A stretch of 64,000 nt of DNA, taken from positions 97,534 through 161,533 of the forward strand of contig CAYNRU010000018.1 in assembly GCA_964399635.1 (NCBI GenBank). Direction: 5' to 3'. Shown piece by piece: positions 16,611 through 24,816 of this stretch. Both the position numbers and the translations under genes were made by a program. The first letter of the stretch is position 1, and each line of letters begins with the position of its first letter. This stretch comes from UBA4615 sp964399635 (GTDB lineage: Bacteria; Pseudomonadota; Gammaproteobacteria; Burkholderiales; Burkholderiaceae_E). The notes beneath the pieces are model-generated. The model was not told the DNA's origin and made no database searches. It saw only the letters and a list, made by a program, of their open reading frames with translations.

Positions 16611-17382
16611 TCTCGCGCTCAAGCTTGACGATGTCCCCGCGATAGACCGCCTTGCCCAGGTACACGACGGTGCCGTCCTCGTCGCAGATGACGCGCCGGA
16701 CGATGCCCAGCGGCGCTCCGATTGGAATTTTGAGCAGCGACGCATGGTCGAGGTCCGCGATCTCGATGGTCACGCGCTGACGCATGCTCTTGATCCTGCA
16801 CTGCGGCAGCGAGTCCAGCACGACGATCACCATCTCCGAATCGAAGCGCTCGGGGCACGCCGCGTAGTGACGCCTGTCGACGTGCAGGTCGCTGACCGCG
16901 TAGGGGACGCCGTCGACGGCGTGGACCCGCCGCATGTGCCGGTAGCCGGGTGCTGCGTGCCCGTCCTCGGCTGACAACACCGGCATCGCAAAGGCGTTCC
17001 GGACCTTGAGTGGCGTGGGCTTGCTGCGCCCCCACACCGAGACGAGCGTCTCCCAGTTCGACTCGATCCTCAACCAGTGCTTTTCCTTGACGTGCTCGGA
17101 GACGAAGGTGCCGCGCCCCTGGTGCCGATCGATTAGCCCCCGCTCCTCGAGGAGCGCAAGCGCCTGGCGGACAGTCACCACCGCGACGCCGAATGACTCG
17201 GCGAGTGCGGTGATCGACGGCAGCCGCTCGCCCTTGGCCAGCTCGCCGTTCTCGATCCATTGCTGGACCAGCATCGCGACCTGCTCGTAGAGCTTGCCCG
17301 GAGAGGTCTTGAGCGCGGCAGCGGTCGCCTCGGTCTGCTTGATCCTAGAAATGGAATGATCCTTGGAAGTCACTTGAACCAT
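16591..17382 (-). CDS. GntR-family regulator, HutC subfamily (UTRA ligand domain)
   Basis: A 263-residue regulator. Residues about 30-98 form the GntR winged helix (LYEQVAMLVQQWI, GERLPSITALAESFGVA, TVRQALALLEERGLI, GRGTFVSE). The remainder is a UTRA-type effector domain (RRVHAVDGVPYAVSDLHV ... VVLDSLPQCRI ... GAPLGIVRRVI ... VVYLGKAVYRGDIVKLERE). HutC-type proteins are mostly repressors released by a pathway metabolite. I chose the ATG at 17382; earlier in-frame ATGs at 17406 and 17433 lack better ribosome sites. It is divergent from the PxpA operon, whose promoter carries a matching palindrome (17516-17531), and a degenerate copy of it lies inside this gene's first codons, suggesting autoregulation. 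Confidence 0.88.
   Translation of the reverse strand: MVQVTSKDHSISRIKQTEATAAALKTSPGKLYEQVAMLVQQWIENGELAKGERLPSITALAESFGVAVVTVRQALALLEERGLIDRHQGRGTFVSEHVKEKHWLRIESNWETLVSVWGRSKPTPLKVRNAFAMPVLSAEDGHAAPGYRHMRRVHAVDGVPYAVSDLHVDRRHYAACPERFDSEMVIVVLDSLPQCRIKSMRQRVTIEIADLDHASLLKIPIGAPLGIVRRVICDEDGTVVYLGKAVYRGDIVKLEREITKSSA
17342..17357. promoter_or_regulatory. Second, degenerate copy of the GntR palindrome
   Basis: ATCCTAGAAATGGAAT matches the perfect palindrome at 17516-17531 at 13 of 16 positions (and shares the following GA). It lies within codons 9-14 of the proposed GntR coding sequence, about 174 bases from the first site. It may be an autoregulatory or looping site, or the true GntR start may lie downstream of it. 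Confidence 0.4.
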
Positions 17383-17490
17383 CTGACCGTATCTCGACCC
17401 GCTCATTATCGCCGGCTGCGGTGCTTCCTGCACATGCGAGGGAAAAATGACCTAGCCGGCGTGGCGCCGGTGCGCGACCGGCCGAGCGCC

Positions 17491-17531
17491 TTGACATCCT
17501 TGTCGACCCAACATTATTCTAAAAATAGAAT
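17491..17531 (+). promoter_or_regulatory. Promoter with overlapping repressor palindrome for the pxpA operon
   Basis: A perfect -35 TTGACA (17491-17496) is followed after 18 bases by TATTCT (17515-17520) as -10. The perfect inverted repeat ATTCTA-N4-TAGAAT (17516-17531) covers the -10 element, a classical position for a repressor that blocks RNA polymerase. This is one of the few AT-rich spots in the window. The divergent HutC-type GntR protein is the obvious binder. AGGAGA at 17557-17562 then serves the ATG at 17572. Confidence 0.7.
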
Positions 17532-17571
17532 GACTTTAAAGATCGACGTCGGAGTCAGGAGAAGTCCAGCC

Positions 17572-18414
17572 ATGTCGTCAGCACCGAAGCGCATCAACCT
17601 GAACGCCGACATGGGCGAGTCGTACGGACGTTACGTGCTGGGCGCCGACGAGGCCTTGATCCGGCACGTCGACAGCGTGAACATCGCCTGCGGCTATCAC
17701 GCCGCCGATCCCGGCACGATGCTGAAGTCGGTGACGCTCGCCAAGCGGCATGGCGTGGAGCTCGGCGCGCACATCTCCTATCCGGACCTCATGGGCTTCG
17801 GCCGTCGGCGCATGAGCCTGTCCGAGGACGAGGTCTTCGAGATCAGCGTCTACCAGATCGGTGCGCTGCTCGGGTTCTGTCGGGCCGTCGGCATGCCGCT
17901 CACGCACGTCAAGCCGCATGGCGAGCTGTACCTGACGGGCGTGCGCGACCCGGCCACGGCGCGCGGGATCGTGCGCGCGGTGCGCGCGATCGATCCCGGC
18001 CTGGCCCTGCTCATGTCGGGGCCGCTGGTGGCCGCGGAATGCGGGCAGCTTGGCGTGCCGATGATCCACGAGGGCTACGTCGACCTGGACTACAACGCCG
18101 ACGGCTCGCTGATCCTCGAGCGCGCGAAGGCGGGTCGCGACCCCGGGTCGATCGCCACCCGGGCCGTCCGCATGCTCGATGACGGCGGCTGCGACGCGAT
18201 CGACGGCACCCGGCTCGACATTCCGGTCCAGTCGATCTGCCTGCATGGCGACGGGCCCAACGCGGTGCAGCTGGCCGCGGTTGTACGCCAGCGGCTCGTC
18301 GACGCCGGCTACGAGCCGACCGGGATCAGGTCTCTCCTCGCGGGGGCGCAGGCCACCGCGGGCCATGCCACCGCTGCTCTGCAAGGAACGCCACCATGCA
18401 CGTCCGTCTGCTGA
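17572..18414 (+). CDS. LamB/YcsF (PxpA) family protein, 5-oxoprolinase subunit A-like
   Basis: A 280-residue LamB/YcsF protein. PxpA works with PxpB and PxpC in ATP-dependent opening of the lactam ring of 5-oxoproline; related proteins act on other lactams. Visible signatures are NLNADMGES at the N-terminus, NIACGYHAADP, LGAHISYPDLMGFGRR, HVKPHGELY and the C-terminal SICLHGDGPNAV. Here no PxpB/PxpC-like genes accompany it, which is unusual; it is instead the first gene of an operon with an ABC importer and several hydrolases. The ATG at 17572 has an AGGAGA site nine bases upstream. The 3' end overlaps the next gene by 19 bases. A gabT gene lies 2.5 kb away, so opening of a lactam to an omega-amino acid is one hypothesis. 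Confidence 0.85.
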   Translation: MSSAPKRINLNADMGESYGRYVLGADEALIRHVDSVNIACGYHAADPGTMLKSVTLAKRHGVELGAHISYPDLMGFGRRRMSLSEDEVFEISVYQIGALLGFCRAVGMPLTHVKPHGELYLTGVRDPATARGIVRAVRAIDPGLALLMSGPLVAAECGQLGVPMIHEGYVDLDYNADGSLILERAKAGRDPGSIATRAVRMLDDGGCDAIDGTRLDIPVQSICLHGDGPNAVQLAAVVRQRLVDAGYEPTGIRSLLAGAQATAGHATAALQGTPPCTSVC

Positions 18415-19361
18415 AGGCCCTGCTTCCCACGATGGTGGCCCTGCTAGCGCTCGGCGCGGGCAGTGCCCACGCCCAGAAGATCAGGATCTTCGCGGGCTCC
18501 AGCCCGATCTTCGCGCCGGTCTTCATCGCCGACCAGAAAGGCTTCTTCAAGGCGGAGGGGCTCGATGTGCAGGTGCGCCCGTTCTCCAGCGGCGCCGAAG
18601 CCACCGAGGGGTTCCGCTCGGGCGCCGCCGACTTCCTGGTGGCGAGCGACGTGCCGCTGATCTATCTGCTCGTCGGCGGCGACACCGCGATGCTGGCCCA
18701 GTTCTCGGCGAACCACGACATGCTGGTGATCGTCGGACCGAAGGGCGCGGTATCGCCGGCGGAACTCAAGGGCAGGAAGGTCGGTCTCGTGACGAAGTCC
18801 TCGTCCGAGTACCTGCTGAGCCAGTTCATGAGACGCGGCGGCCTGAGCATCAACGACGTCGAGCGGGTTCACCTCGCGCCGTTCGACCAGGTACCCGCGA
18901 TCGCAAGGGGAGATGTCCATGCGCTATCGAGCTGGAAGCCCTTCGACCTGAAGATCGGCCAGGTGTCCGGCGACAGGCAGCAGGTCGTCTCCAACAACGG
19001 TCAGGAGAAGTACGTCCTGTACTCGGGGCTCGTCGCCAGGAAGGACTTCCTCGCGAAGAGTCCCGCCGACACCGAGCGTGTGCTACGCGCGATCGCCCGG
19101 GCCAGCAAGTGGCTCGCGGATTCCCCGCTCGCCGCGCGCAGCGAGGCGCTGGGCGCCTACCTCAAGATCGACCCGAAGGACGTGCAGCACGTGATCACCA
19201 ACAACACGTGGGACATGACGGTCTCGCCGAGCTTCGTGTCGACGCTGTCCGACATCGAGGACTTCCTCGCGAAGCAGGGCCTGATCAAGGCCCGGGTGGA
19301 CTGGAGCACGGCGCTGGACTGGAGCCACCTGAAGAAGCTCGACCGGAGCCTCGTGCCGTGA
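18396..19361 (+). CDS. ABC transporter periplasmic substrate-binding protein (SsuA/ThiY-like)
   Basis: A 321-residue binding protein with a Sec signal peptide (cleavage after SAHAQ, near residue 26). The fold-family markers are FAPVFIADQKGFFKAEGLDV near the mature N-terminus, the short segment DFLVASD and LKGRKVGL in the middle. These are typical of the NMT1/SsuA group, which binds sulfonates, nitrate, thiamine precursors or similar small molecules. AAGGAA lies eight bases before the ATG, inside the pxpA gene. Its stop overlaps the ATPase gene (GTGA). The gene order binding protein, ATPase, two permeases gives a full importer. Confidence 0.87.
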   Translation: MHVRLLKALLPTMVALLALGAGSAHAQKIRIFAGSSPIFAPVFIADQKGFFKAEGLDVQVRPFSSGAEATEGFRSGAADFLVASDVPLIYLLVGGDTAMLAQFSANHDMLVIVGPKGAVSPAELKGRKVGLVTKSSSEYLLSQFMRRGGLSINDVERVHLAPFDQVPAIARGDVHALSSWKPFDLKIGQVSGDRQQVVSNNGQEKYVLYSGLVARKDFLAKSPADTERVLRAIARASKWLADSPLAARSEALGAYLKIDPKDVQHVITNNTWDMTVSPSFVSTLSDIEDFLAKQGLIKARVDWSTALDWSHLKKLDRSLVP

Positions 19362-20137
19362 CCTCTGGGGCGTGGCGGGAGCTCCGGATCGAGCGGGTCG
19401 GCAAGCGATTCGAGTCCGGCCCGTGGATCCTCAAGGACCTTGACCTGACGGTCGCCCGCGGCAGCTTCGTGTGCATCCTCGGGCCGAGCGGGTGCGGCAA
19501 GAGCACGCTGCTCGAGATGCTCGCCGGATTCGAGCGGCCCACGCAGGGATCCATCGCCTACGACAGCGGGCCGATCGCCGGCCCCGGGCCCGACCGGGTC
19601 GTCATCTTCCAGGACGTCGGCAACGCGTTGTTCCCGTGGCTGACCGTTCGCGAGAACGTCGAGTTCGGGCTGAGGGCGCTCGCCGTCGCCGAGCGACGCA
19701 GGCGCTCCGCCGACGCGCTGGCGATGGTCAGCCTGCACGGGCACCAGGACAAGTTCCCCTCCGAGCTGTCCGGCGGCATGAAGCAGCGTGCCCAGATCGC
19801 GCGTGGTCTGGTCATGCAGCCGGACGTGCTGCTGATGGACGAGCCGTTCGGGGCGCTGGACGCGTTCACGCGCCAGAAGCTGCAGCTCGAGCTGAAGGCG
19901 CTTTGGGCCGGGACCGGCAAGACGATCGTGTTCATCACCCACGACGCCGCCGAGGCGATCACCCTGGCCACGCACGTCGTGGTGCTGTCGTCGGGCCCCG
20001 AGTCCGTGGTGCTGGACGCGTTCGAGCCAGGGCTGAAGGTCGGCTCCGCGGGACCGGGAGATCCGGCGTGGGGGGCGGCGCTGCGCAGGCTGCAGGAGCG
20101 GATCGAACACGCCGGCGGCTACGCACGCGCCGCATGA
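19358..20137 (+). CDS. ABC transporter ATP-binding protein (SsuB/TauB-like)
   Basis: A 259-residue ATPase with Walker A GPSGCGKST, Q-loop around VIFQDVGNALFPWLTVREN, signature LSGGMKQR, Walker B VLLMDEPFGALDA and switch-loop THDAAEA, all intact. The Q-loop neighbourhood is typical of nitrate/sulfonate/taurine importers. I start it at GTG 19358, which overlaps the preceding stop in the GTGA pattern; upstream codons in this frame belong to the binding-protein gene in another frame. It ends in an ATGA overlap with permease 1. Confidence 0.92.
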   Translation: MTSGAWRELRIERVGKRFESGPWILKDLDLTVARGSFVCILGPSGCGKSTLLEMLAGFERPTQGSIAYDSGPIAGPGPDRVVIFQDVGNALFPWLTVRENVEFGLRALAVAERRRRSADALAMVSLHGHQDKFPSELSGGMKQRAQIARGLVMQPDVLLMDEPFGALDAFTRQKLQLELKALWAGTGKTIVFITHDAAEAITLATHVVVLSSGPESVVLDAFEPGLKVGSAGPGDPAWGAALRRLQERIEHAGGYARAA

Positions 20138-20889
20138 AGACGGCCGGCGCACTCGTCCTGCCGGTCGCGGCGGTGCTCCTCCTGTGGGCAGCCGCTGCGT
20201 TTCGGATCGGAAACCCGCTGCTCCTCCCGCAGCCCCGGGATGTCCTCGATGCCGCCCTGGTTCTCGGGCGAAGCGGCGAGCTCGGCGCCCATGTCTTCGC
20301 GAGCCTTTCCCGCCTGCTCGTCGGTCTGGCGATCGGCGTGCCGCTCGGAACCACGCTGGGGTGCCTGATGGGCATGTATCCCGTGGCCGACGCGATGCTC
20401 AACCCGTACGTACGGTTCTTCAACGCGATCCCTGCGCTCGCGCTGGTGCCGTTCAGCCTGATCGTGCTCGGCGTCACCGAATCGTCGCGATACGCGCTGC
20501 TCGTCTACACGGTCTCGCTGGTGCTGCTCGTCAGCGTGCGCCAGGGGGTGCGCTCGATCCCCTCGATCCGGCTGAAGACCGCCGGCACCCTCGGACTGAG
20601 CGCCTCGGCGACGCTGCTCCGCGTCGTCGTGCCGTCCTGCTTTCCGTCGATCCTCGCAGGGGTGAGGACGGCACTGGGCCTGGGCGTGATGGTGATCGTC
20701 GCGGCGGAGATGCTGGGCGCGGAGAACGGCCTGGGCTATCTGATCATGCAGGCGCGCTCGCACTTCAGCATGGTCAACATGCTGGTCGGCGTGATCGGGC
20801 TCGGCCTGATGAGCCTGCTGCTGGACCGCGGCTTCGTGTTCGCCGTCGAGCGCCTGCTGCCGCGCTGGTCGCTCGCGAGGCGGGTGTAG
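20134..20889 (+). CDS. ABC transporter permease 1 (BPD type)
   Basis: A 251-residue integral membrane protein with about six hydrophobic segments and the cytoplasmic coupling motif region KTAGTLGLSASATLLRVVVPSCFPSILAG, corresponding to the E-A-A-x3-G loop of SsuC/TauC-type permeases. It overlaps the ATPase gene by four bases and is followed by a second, different permease. Nitrate/sulfonate importers usually have one permease gene that homodimerises, so a pair suggests a heterodimeric channel. Confidence 0.88.
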   Translation: MKTAGALVLPVAAVLLLWAAAAFRIGNPLLLPQPRDVLDAALVLGRSGELGAHVFASLSRLLVGLAIGVPLGTTLGCLMGMYPVADAMLNPYVRFFNAIPALALVPFSLIVLGVTESSRYALLVYTVSLVLLVSVRQGVRSIPSIRLKTAGTLGLSASATLLRVVVPSCFPSILAGVRTALGLGVMVIVAAEMLGAENGLGYLIMQARSHFSMVNMLVGVIGLGLMSLLLDRGFVFAVERLLPRWSLARRV

Positions 20890-20891
20890 CA

Positions 20892-21659
20892 GTGAGGTCG
20901 ATCCCTCTCGTGCGCAGTGCGGCACTGGGCGCCATGGCGGTGCTGCTGGGCATCGGCGCATGGGGACTGGCCGCCGAGGCCGTCGGCAGCGCCGAGCTGC
21001 TGCCTTCGCCGCGGCAGGTCGCGGTCACGCTGCTGCAGATGCTGGCGTCGGGCGAGTTGGCTCGTGCCGTACTCGAGAGCATCCGGCGTGTGGCCGTCGG
21101 CTACGGAATCGGTGCGGCGGCCGGCGTCGCGACCGGCCTCGTGCTCGGGACGTTCAAGGGCGCCGAGCGGCTGCTCGGTCCGATGTTCGAGTTCCTCAAG
21201 GGCCTGCCGCCGATCGCGCTCGTGCCGCTGTTCGTGATGTGGATGGGCATCGGCGAGACATCGAAATACGCGGTCATCGCCTACCTCGTCTGGATCGTCG
21301 TCGCCATCGGCACGGCGGTCGGCGCGCGCGAGGTGCCCCGTATCCGGCTGCGCTCGGGCGCGACGCTCGGGCTGTCCCGCGCGGCGGTGTTCAGGCGCAT
21401 CGTCCTGCCGTCGTCGGTGCCGTACATCGTCGCAGGCCTGCGCAGCGCGATCGGCTTCGCGTTCGTCGCGCTCGTGTCGGCGGAGCTCATCGCCGCGAAC
21501 AGCGGCGTCGGTCAACTCATCATGGACTCGAGGTTTTCGCTGCAGACCTCGAGGATGATCGTCGGTCTGCTCGTCCTGGGAACGCTGGGTGCGCTCACCC
21601 AGCTCCTGTTCGATCGACTGGTGTCGACGTTCGGTACGGTCTACCAGAGAGCGAGTTGA
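20892..21659 (+). CDS. ABC transporter permease 2 (BPD type)
   Basis: A 255-residue membrane permease of the same family as its upstream neighbour, with segments VGYGIGAAAGVATGLVLG, LPPIALVPLFVMWMGIGE (conserved in SsuC/TauC proteins) and the coupling loop RSGATLGLSRAAVFRRIVLPSSVPYIVAG. It begins at GTG 20892, two bases after the previous stop. The TGATG junction at 21657-21661 couples it to the metallophosphoesterase gene, tying that enzyme to the transporter. Confidence 0.88.
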   Translation: MRSIPLVRSAALGAMAVLLGIGAWGLAAEAVGSAELLPSPRQVAVTLLQMLASGELARAVLESIRRVAVGYGIGAAAGVATGLVLGTFKGAERLLGPMFEFLKGLPPIALVPLFVMWMGIGETSKYAVIAYLVWIVVAIGTAVGAREVPRIRLRSGATLGLSRAAVFRRIVLPSSVPYIVAGLRSAIGFAFVALVSAELIAANSGVGQLIMDSRFSLQTSRMIVGLLVLGTLGALTQLLFDRLVSTFGTVYQRAS

Positions 21660-23794
21660 TGAAATCACACGACAGGACACAGGGCACGGGGATGGATCGT
21701 CTCGGACGAAAGCTGTTCCAGTTCGCCCTTGTCGCCGACACCCACGTGAACGAGTCGGAGAAGACGTCGACCTCGCCGTTCGCGACGAATGCGCTCGCCA
21801 ACGGACGGGCGCGCTACGTCCTGCAGTCGATCGCGCAGCGCGATCCGGCGCCTGCGTTCGTGCTACACCTCGGGGACATCGTCCACCCGGTGCCGGAGCT
21901 GCCGACCTTCGAGTCGGCAGTCGCGGCGTTCAAGGACATGTCGGCGACGCTGCATTGCCCGCTGCACCTGGTGCCCGGCAACCACGACGTCGGCGACAAG
22001 CGCGTCGACTGGATGCCCGCGGGAACCGTGACGTCGAGCCACATCGGGAAGTACCGGCGGCTCTTCGGCCCCGACCACTTCGCCTTCGACGAAGGCGGGT
22101 GCCGGTTCATCGGGCTGAATGCGCAACTGTTCAACTCGGGCCTGGACGAGGAGGCGCAGCAGCGCGACTGGCTGGAGCACGAGCTGGCGGCGGCGCAGGG
22201 CAGGCGGGTGTTCCTCTTCAGTCATTACCCGCCGTACGTCTCGGAGCCCGACGAGGCTGGGTCCTATGACAACGTCGACGAACCCGCCCGGAGCTGGTTG
22301 CTGGGCCTGATGCGCTCGAGCGGGGTGGAGGCCTTCTTCGCGGGTCACGTCCACAACTTCTGGTACGACCGCGTCGGGTCGTGCGAGATGTACCTGCTGC
22401 CCGCGACCTCGTTCATGCGGCACGACTACGCCGAGTTCTTCCGGGTCGCGCCGGAGGCGGAGTTCGGCCGCGACGATGCCGGCAAGTTCGGGTACTTCCT
22501 CGTGGACGTCCACGAACGCGGCCACGTCGCTCATTTCGTGTCGTCGGGCGGGCGGAGCCTGGAGCCGGGTCAGGCGCTCGCGGCCCCGGCGGCCGTGCTG
22601 CCGCTCGTGCACACCCGCATCGCCGGCATCGCCGCGCTGGGCGTCGACCTGCGGCATCCGTGGGCGGAGATGGTCGAGATCGCGGCGACCGGCGGCGTCC
22701 AGGAGTTTGAGCGCAAGCTCGCGCGCAACGACTATCCCGCACTCGCCCTTTGGGGCATGGGCGTGCGACGCCTGCGGGTGCCGGCCCAGGATCTGGTCGA
22801 CGCGCGGGTCCGTGCCCGCATGGCGCTGTTCCGCGAGATCGGCCACGAGTTCCTGGTCTACGCGTACGGTCTGCCCGCGCCCGAGGTGTGCCGGCTCCTC
22901 GCCGTGCATCGGGGGCTGGTGTCGGCGCTCGAGATCGTGATGCCGCAGGCCGCGATCGAGGCCTCGCTCCCCGGGCTCGCACGGATCCGGGACGCATCGG
23001 GCGTCGAGGTCTACGTGTCCAAGCTTCGCCTGCACGAGGATGCCAAGTTCGATGGCTCCAGGTTCAGTCACTTCATCAATCACGGATTCGTCCTCGCCGA
23101 GACACACCAGCTAGAGCCGCTCGCCGCGGCCGGTGCGCGGACCGGCGCGCCGAGCGGCATCTCGCTTCGCATGGCGCGCCGCGAACGGCCCTGGGACTTC
23201 ATGCGCGGGGCCGACGAGCTTTCCGCCAAGCTCCACACGCAGCTGCTCGTCCACGTCCGGCTCGCAGGCGAGGCGCCCTCGGATGCGATGAACGACGACA
23301 TGGCCAACGCGTGCAGGGTCGCGGAGGCTGCACTCGCCGCCGTGGTCCGCCCACGGGTCCGTGCATTCGTGGACACGTTCATGGACGTGGACCGGGGCTA
23401 TTTCCCGCGAACCGGCTTCGTAGACCGGCGCTGCAGCCCGCGACTGGCGAGCACGGTCTACGCGAACCTCCACGCCGTGCTGGCGACGGTCGGGGGCGCG
23501 ACCGCGCTGGCCCCCCTCCCTCCGGGCGAGGGCTCGGCATCGGTACCCGGCGCGGTCGCGGGCGAGCGCACCGTGATCCTGCTCCTGCCGGCCGACGAGG
23601 CGCGCGCCGCAGGGCTGGCCTGCGTCGACGCGCATCCCGCCCGCAGGACGGCGCAGGTGGTCGATCTTGCAACCGGCGCATGCGTCGCGGGCGGCAGCGA
23701 TCCTTCGCTGCGCACGACGCTCGACCGCGCCGGGCTGACTAACAGCCCGTGCGCGGTGGTGCTCGGCGCCGCCCCCTTCACCCGCGGCGCATAG
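21659..23794 (+). CDS. Calcineurin-like metallophosphoesterase fused to a C-terminal region of unknown function
   Basis: A 711-residue protein. Residues about 18-300 are a metallophosphoesterase domain with the complete dimetal set: D27 and H29 (VADTH), D73 (HLGD), N108-H109 (PGNHD), H189 (FSHYP) and H230/H232 (AGHVHN). No signal peptide is seen, so it should be cytoplasmic. The following roughly 400 residues match nothing I recognise; residues about 320-530 alternate hydrophobic strands and helices as in a barrel (LALWGMGVRRLRVP, EFLVYAYGLP, ALEIVMPQAA, VEVYVSKLRLHEDAKF, HFINHGFVLAETHQLEP), and a third segment follows. The gene shares one base with the preceding permease stop; an in-frame ATG at 21692 is an alternative start. 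Phosphodiester or phosphomonoester cleavage is likely; substrate unknown. Confidence 0.78.
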   Translation: MKSHDRTQGTGMDRLGRKLFQFALVADTHVNESEKTSTSPFATNALANGRARYVLQSIAQRDPAPAFVLHLGDIVHPVPELPTFESAVAAFKDMSATLHCPLHLVPGNHDVGDKRVDWMPAGTVTSSHIGKYRRLFGPDHFAFDEGGCRFIGLNAQLFNSGLDEEAQQRDWLEHELAAAQGRRVFLFSHYPPYVSEPDEAGSYDNVDEPARSWLLGLMRSSGVEAFFAGHVHNFWYDRVGSCEMYLLPATSFMRHDYAEFFRVAPEAEFGRDDAGKFGYFLVDVHERGHVAHFVSSGGRSLEPGQALAAPAAVLPLVHTRIAGIAALGVDLRHPWAEMVEIAATGGVQEFERKLARNDYPALALWGMGVRRLRVPAQDLVDARVRARMALFREIGHEFLVYAYGLPAPEVCRLLAVHRGLVSALEIVMPQAAIEASLPGLARIRDASGVEVYVSKLRLHEDAKFDGSRFSHFINHGFVLAETHQLEPLAAAGARTGAPSGISLRMARRERPWDFMRGADELSAKLHTQLLVHVRLAGEAPSDAMNDDMANACRVAEAALAAVVRPRVRAFVDTFMDVDRGYFPRTGFVDRRCSPRLASTVYANLHAVLATVGGATALAPLPPGEGSASVPGAVAGERTVILLLPADEARAAGLACVDAHPARRTAQVVDLATGACVAGGSDPSLRTTLDRAGLTNSPCAVVLGAAPFTRGA

Positions 23795-23836
23795 GCCTGC
23801 CGTGCCCGCATCGTTCTCGACCGGACGGAGTCCATC

Positions 23837-24799
23837 GTGCTCACCCATCTGATTCTCAAGACAGGCCTCGTCGCGGCGCTGATCGGCGGCACCGCTGCCG
23901 CGGCAGCGGCATTTCCCGACCGGCCGGTCCGGCTCGTCGTGGGCTACCCGCCGGGCGGGGCGACCGACATCGTGGCCCGCGTGCTCGCGAGGGAGCTCGG
24001 CAGGAAGTGGGGCCAGCCGGTCGTCGTCGAGAACAGGGCGGGTGCCAGCGGCATGGTGGCGGGCGAGCAGGTGTCGCGCGCCGCGCCCGACGGCTACACC
24101 CTGCTGATGGGCTACACGCCCGAGGTCATGCTGAACAAGCTCGTGTACCGGCAGATGCGGTACGACCCGATCTCGGACCTGACGCCGATCGTGCTGGCCG
24201 CGAAGGCGCCCCTGGTCCTCGCCGCAGGGCCTCGGTCCGGCGTGACGAGCATGGACGCGCTGTCGTCGCGCAAAGGCGTTCCGCTCACCTTCGCATCGCC
24301 CGGCGCTGGCGGGCAGCAGCACATCGCCGGCGAGATGCTGGCACGGCTTTCAGGGCTGAACCTGACCCACGTGCCGTATCGCGGCACGGCGCCCGCCGTC
24401 ACCGACCTGCTGGGCGGGCAGGTGGATCTCTTCTTTGCGACGATCCCGCCGCTGCAGCAGCACATCGCCTCGGGCAAGCTGCGGGCCCTGTTCGTCGCCG
24501 GCCCGGCACGCGAGCGACTCCTGCCCGACGTGCCGTCGGCTGCCGAGGTGGGTCTGCCCAAGCTGCAGCTGAGCAACTGGTTCGGCGTCTTCGGCCCCAA
24601 AGGCCTGCCCGGCGCGCTCGCCGATGCGATCGCCTCCGACGTCTCCGACGTGCTCGCCGACCCGACGGTCGTCAAGGGTCTCGCCGAGCAGGGACTCGCG
24701 GCCTCGCCCGTTCGCGGCGCCGCCTTCCGGGCCTTCATTGACGCCGAGATGCAGACCTACCGGCAGATCGTGAGCGACACCGGCATCAGCGCAGAGTGA
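23837..24799 (+). CDS. Bug/TctC-family periplasmic solute-binding protein
   Basis: A 320-residue binding protein starting at GTG 23837. It has a Sec-type leader ending near AAAAAF and the family segments FPDRPVRLVVGYPPGGATD, ENRAGASG, AAPDGYTLLMGYTPE and HVPYRGTAPAVTDLLGGQVD. It lies in the sulfatase operon, 42 bases after the metallophosphoesterase gene, so the operon encodes two unrelated periplasmic binding proteins: this one and the SsuA-like one. No TctAB membrane partner is present. It may deliver a carboxylated ligand to a TctAB encoded elsewhere or act as a sensor protein. Bug proteins bound to pyroglutamate have been described for the family, which would agree with the PxpA homologue, but the ligand here is inferred. 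Confidence 0.88.
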   Translation: MLTHLILKTGLVAALIGGTAAAAAAFPDRPVRLVVGYPPGGATDIVARVLARELGRKWGQPVVVENRAGASGMVAGEQVSRAAPDGYTLLMGYTPEVMLNKLVYRQMRYDPISDLTPIVLAAKAPLVLAAGPRSGVTSMDALSSRKGVPLTFASPGAGGQQHIAGEMLARLSGLNLTHVPYRGTAPAVTDLLGGQVDLFFATIPPLQQHIASGKLRALFVAGPARERLLPDVPSAAEVGLPKLQLSNWFGVFGPKGLPGALADAIASDVSDVLADPTVVKGLAEQGLAASPVRGAAFRAFIDAEMQTYRQIVSDTGISAE

Positions 24800-24816
24800 C
24801 GGCGGGGACCGGAGCC

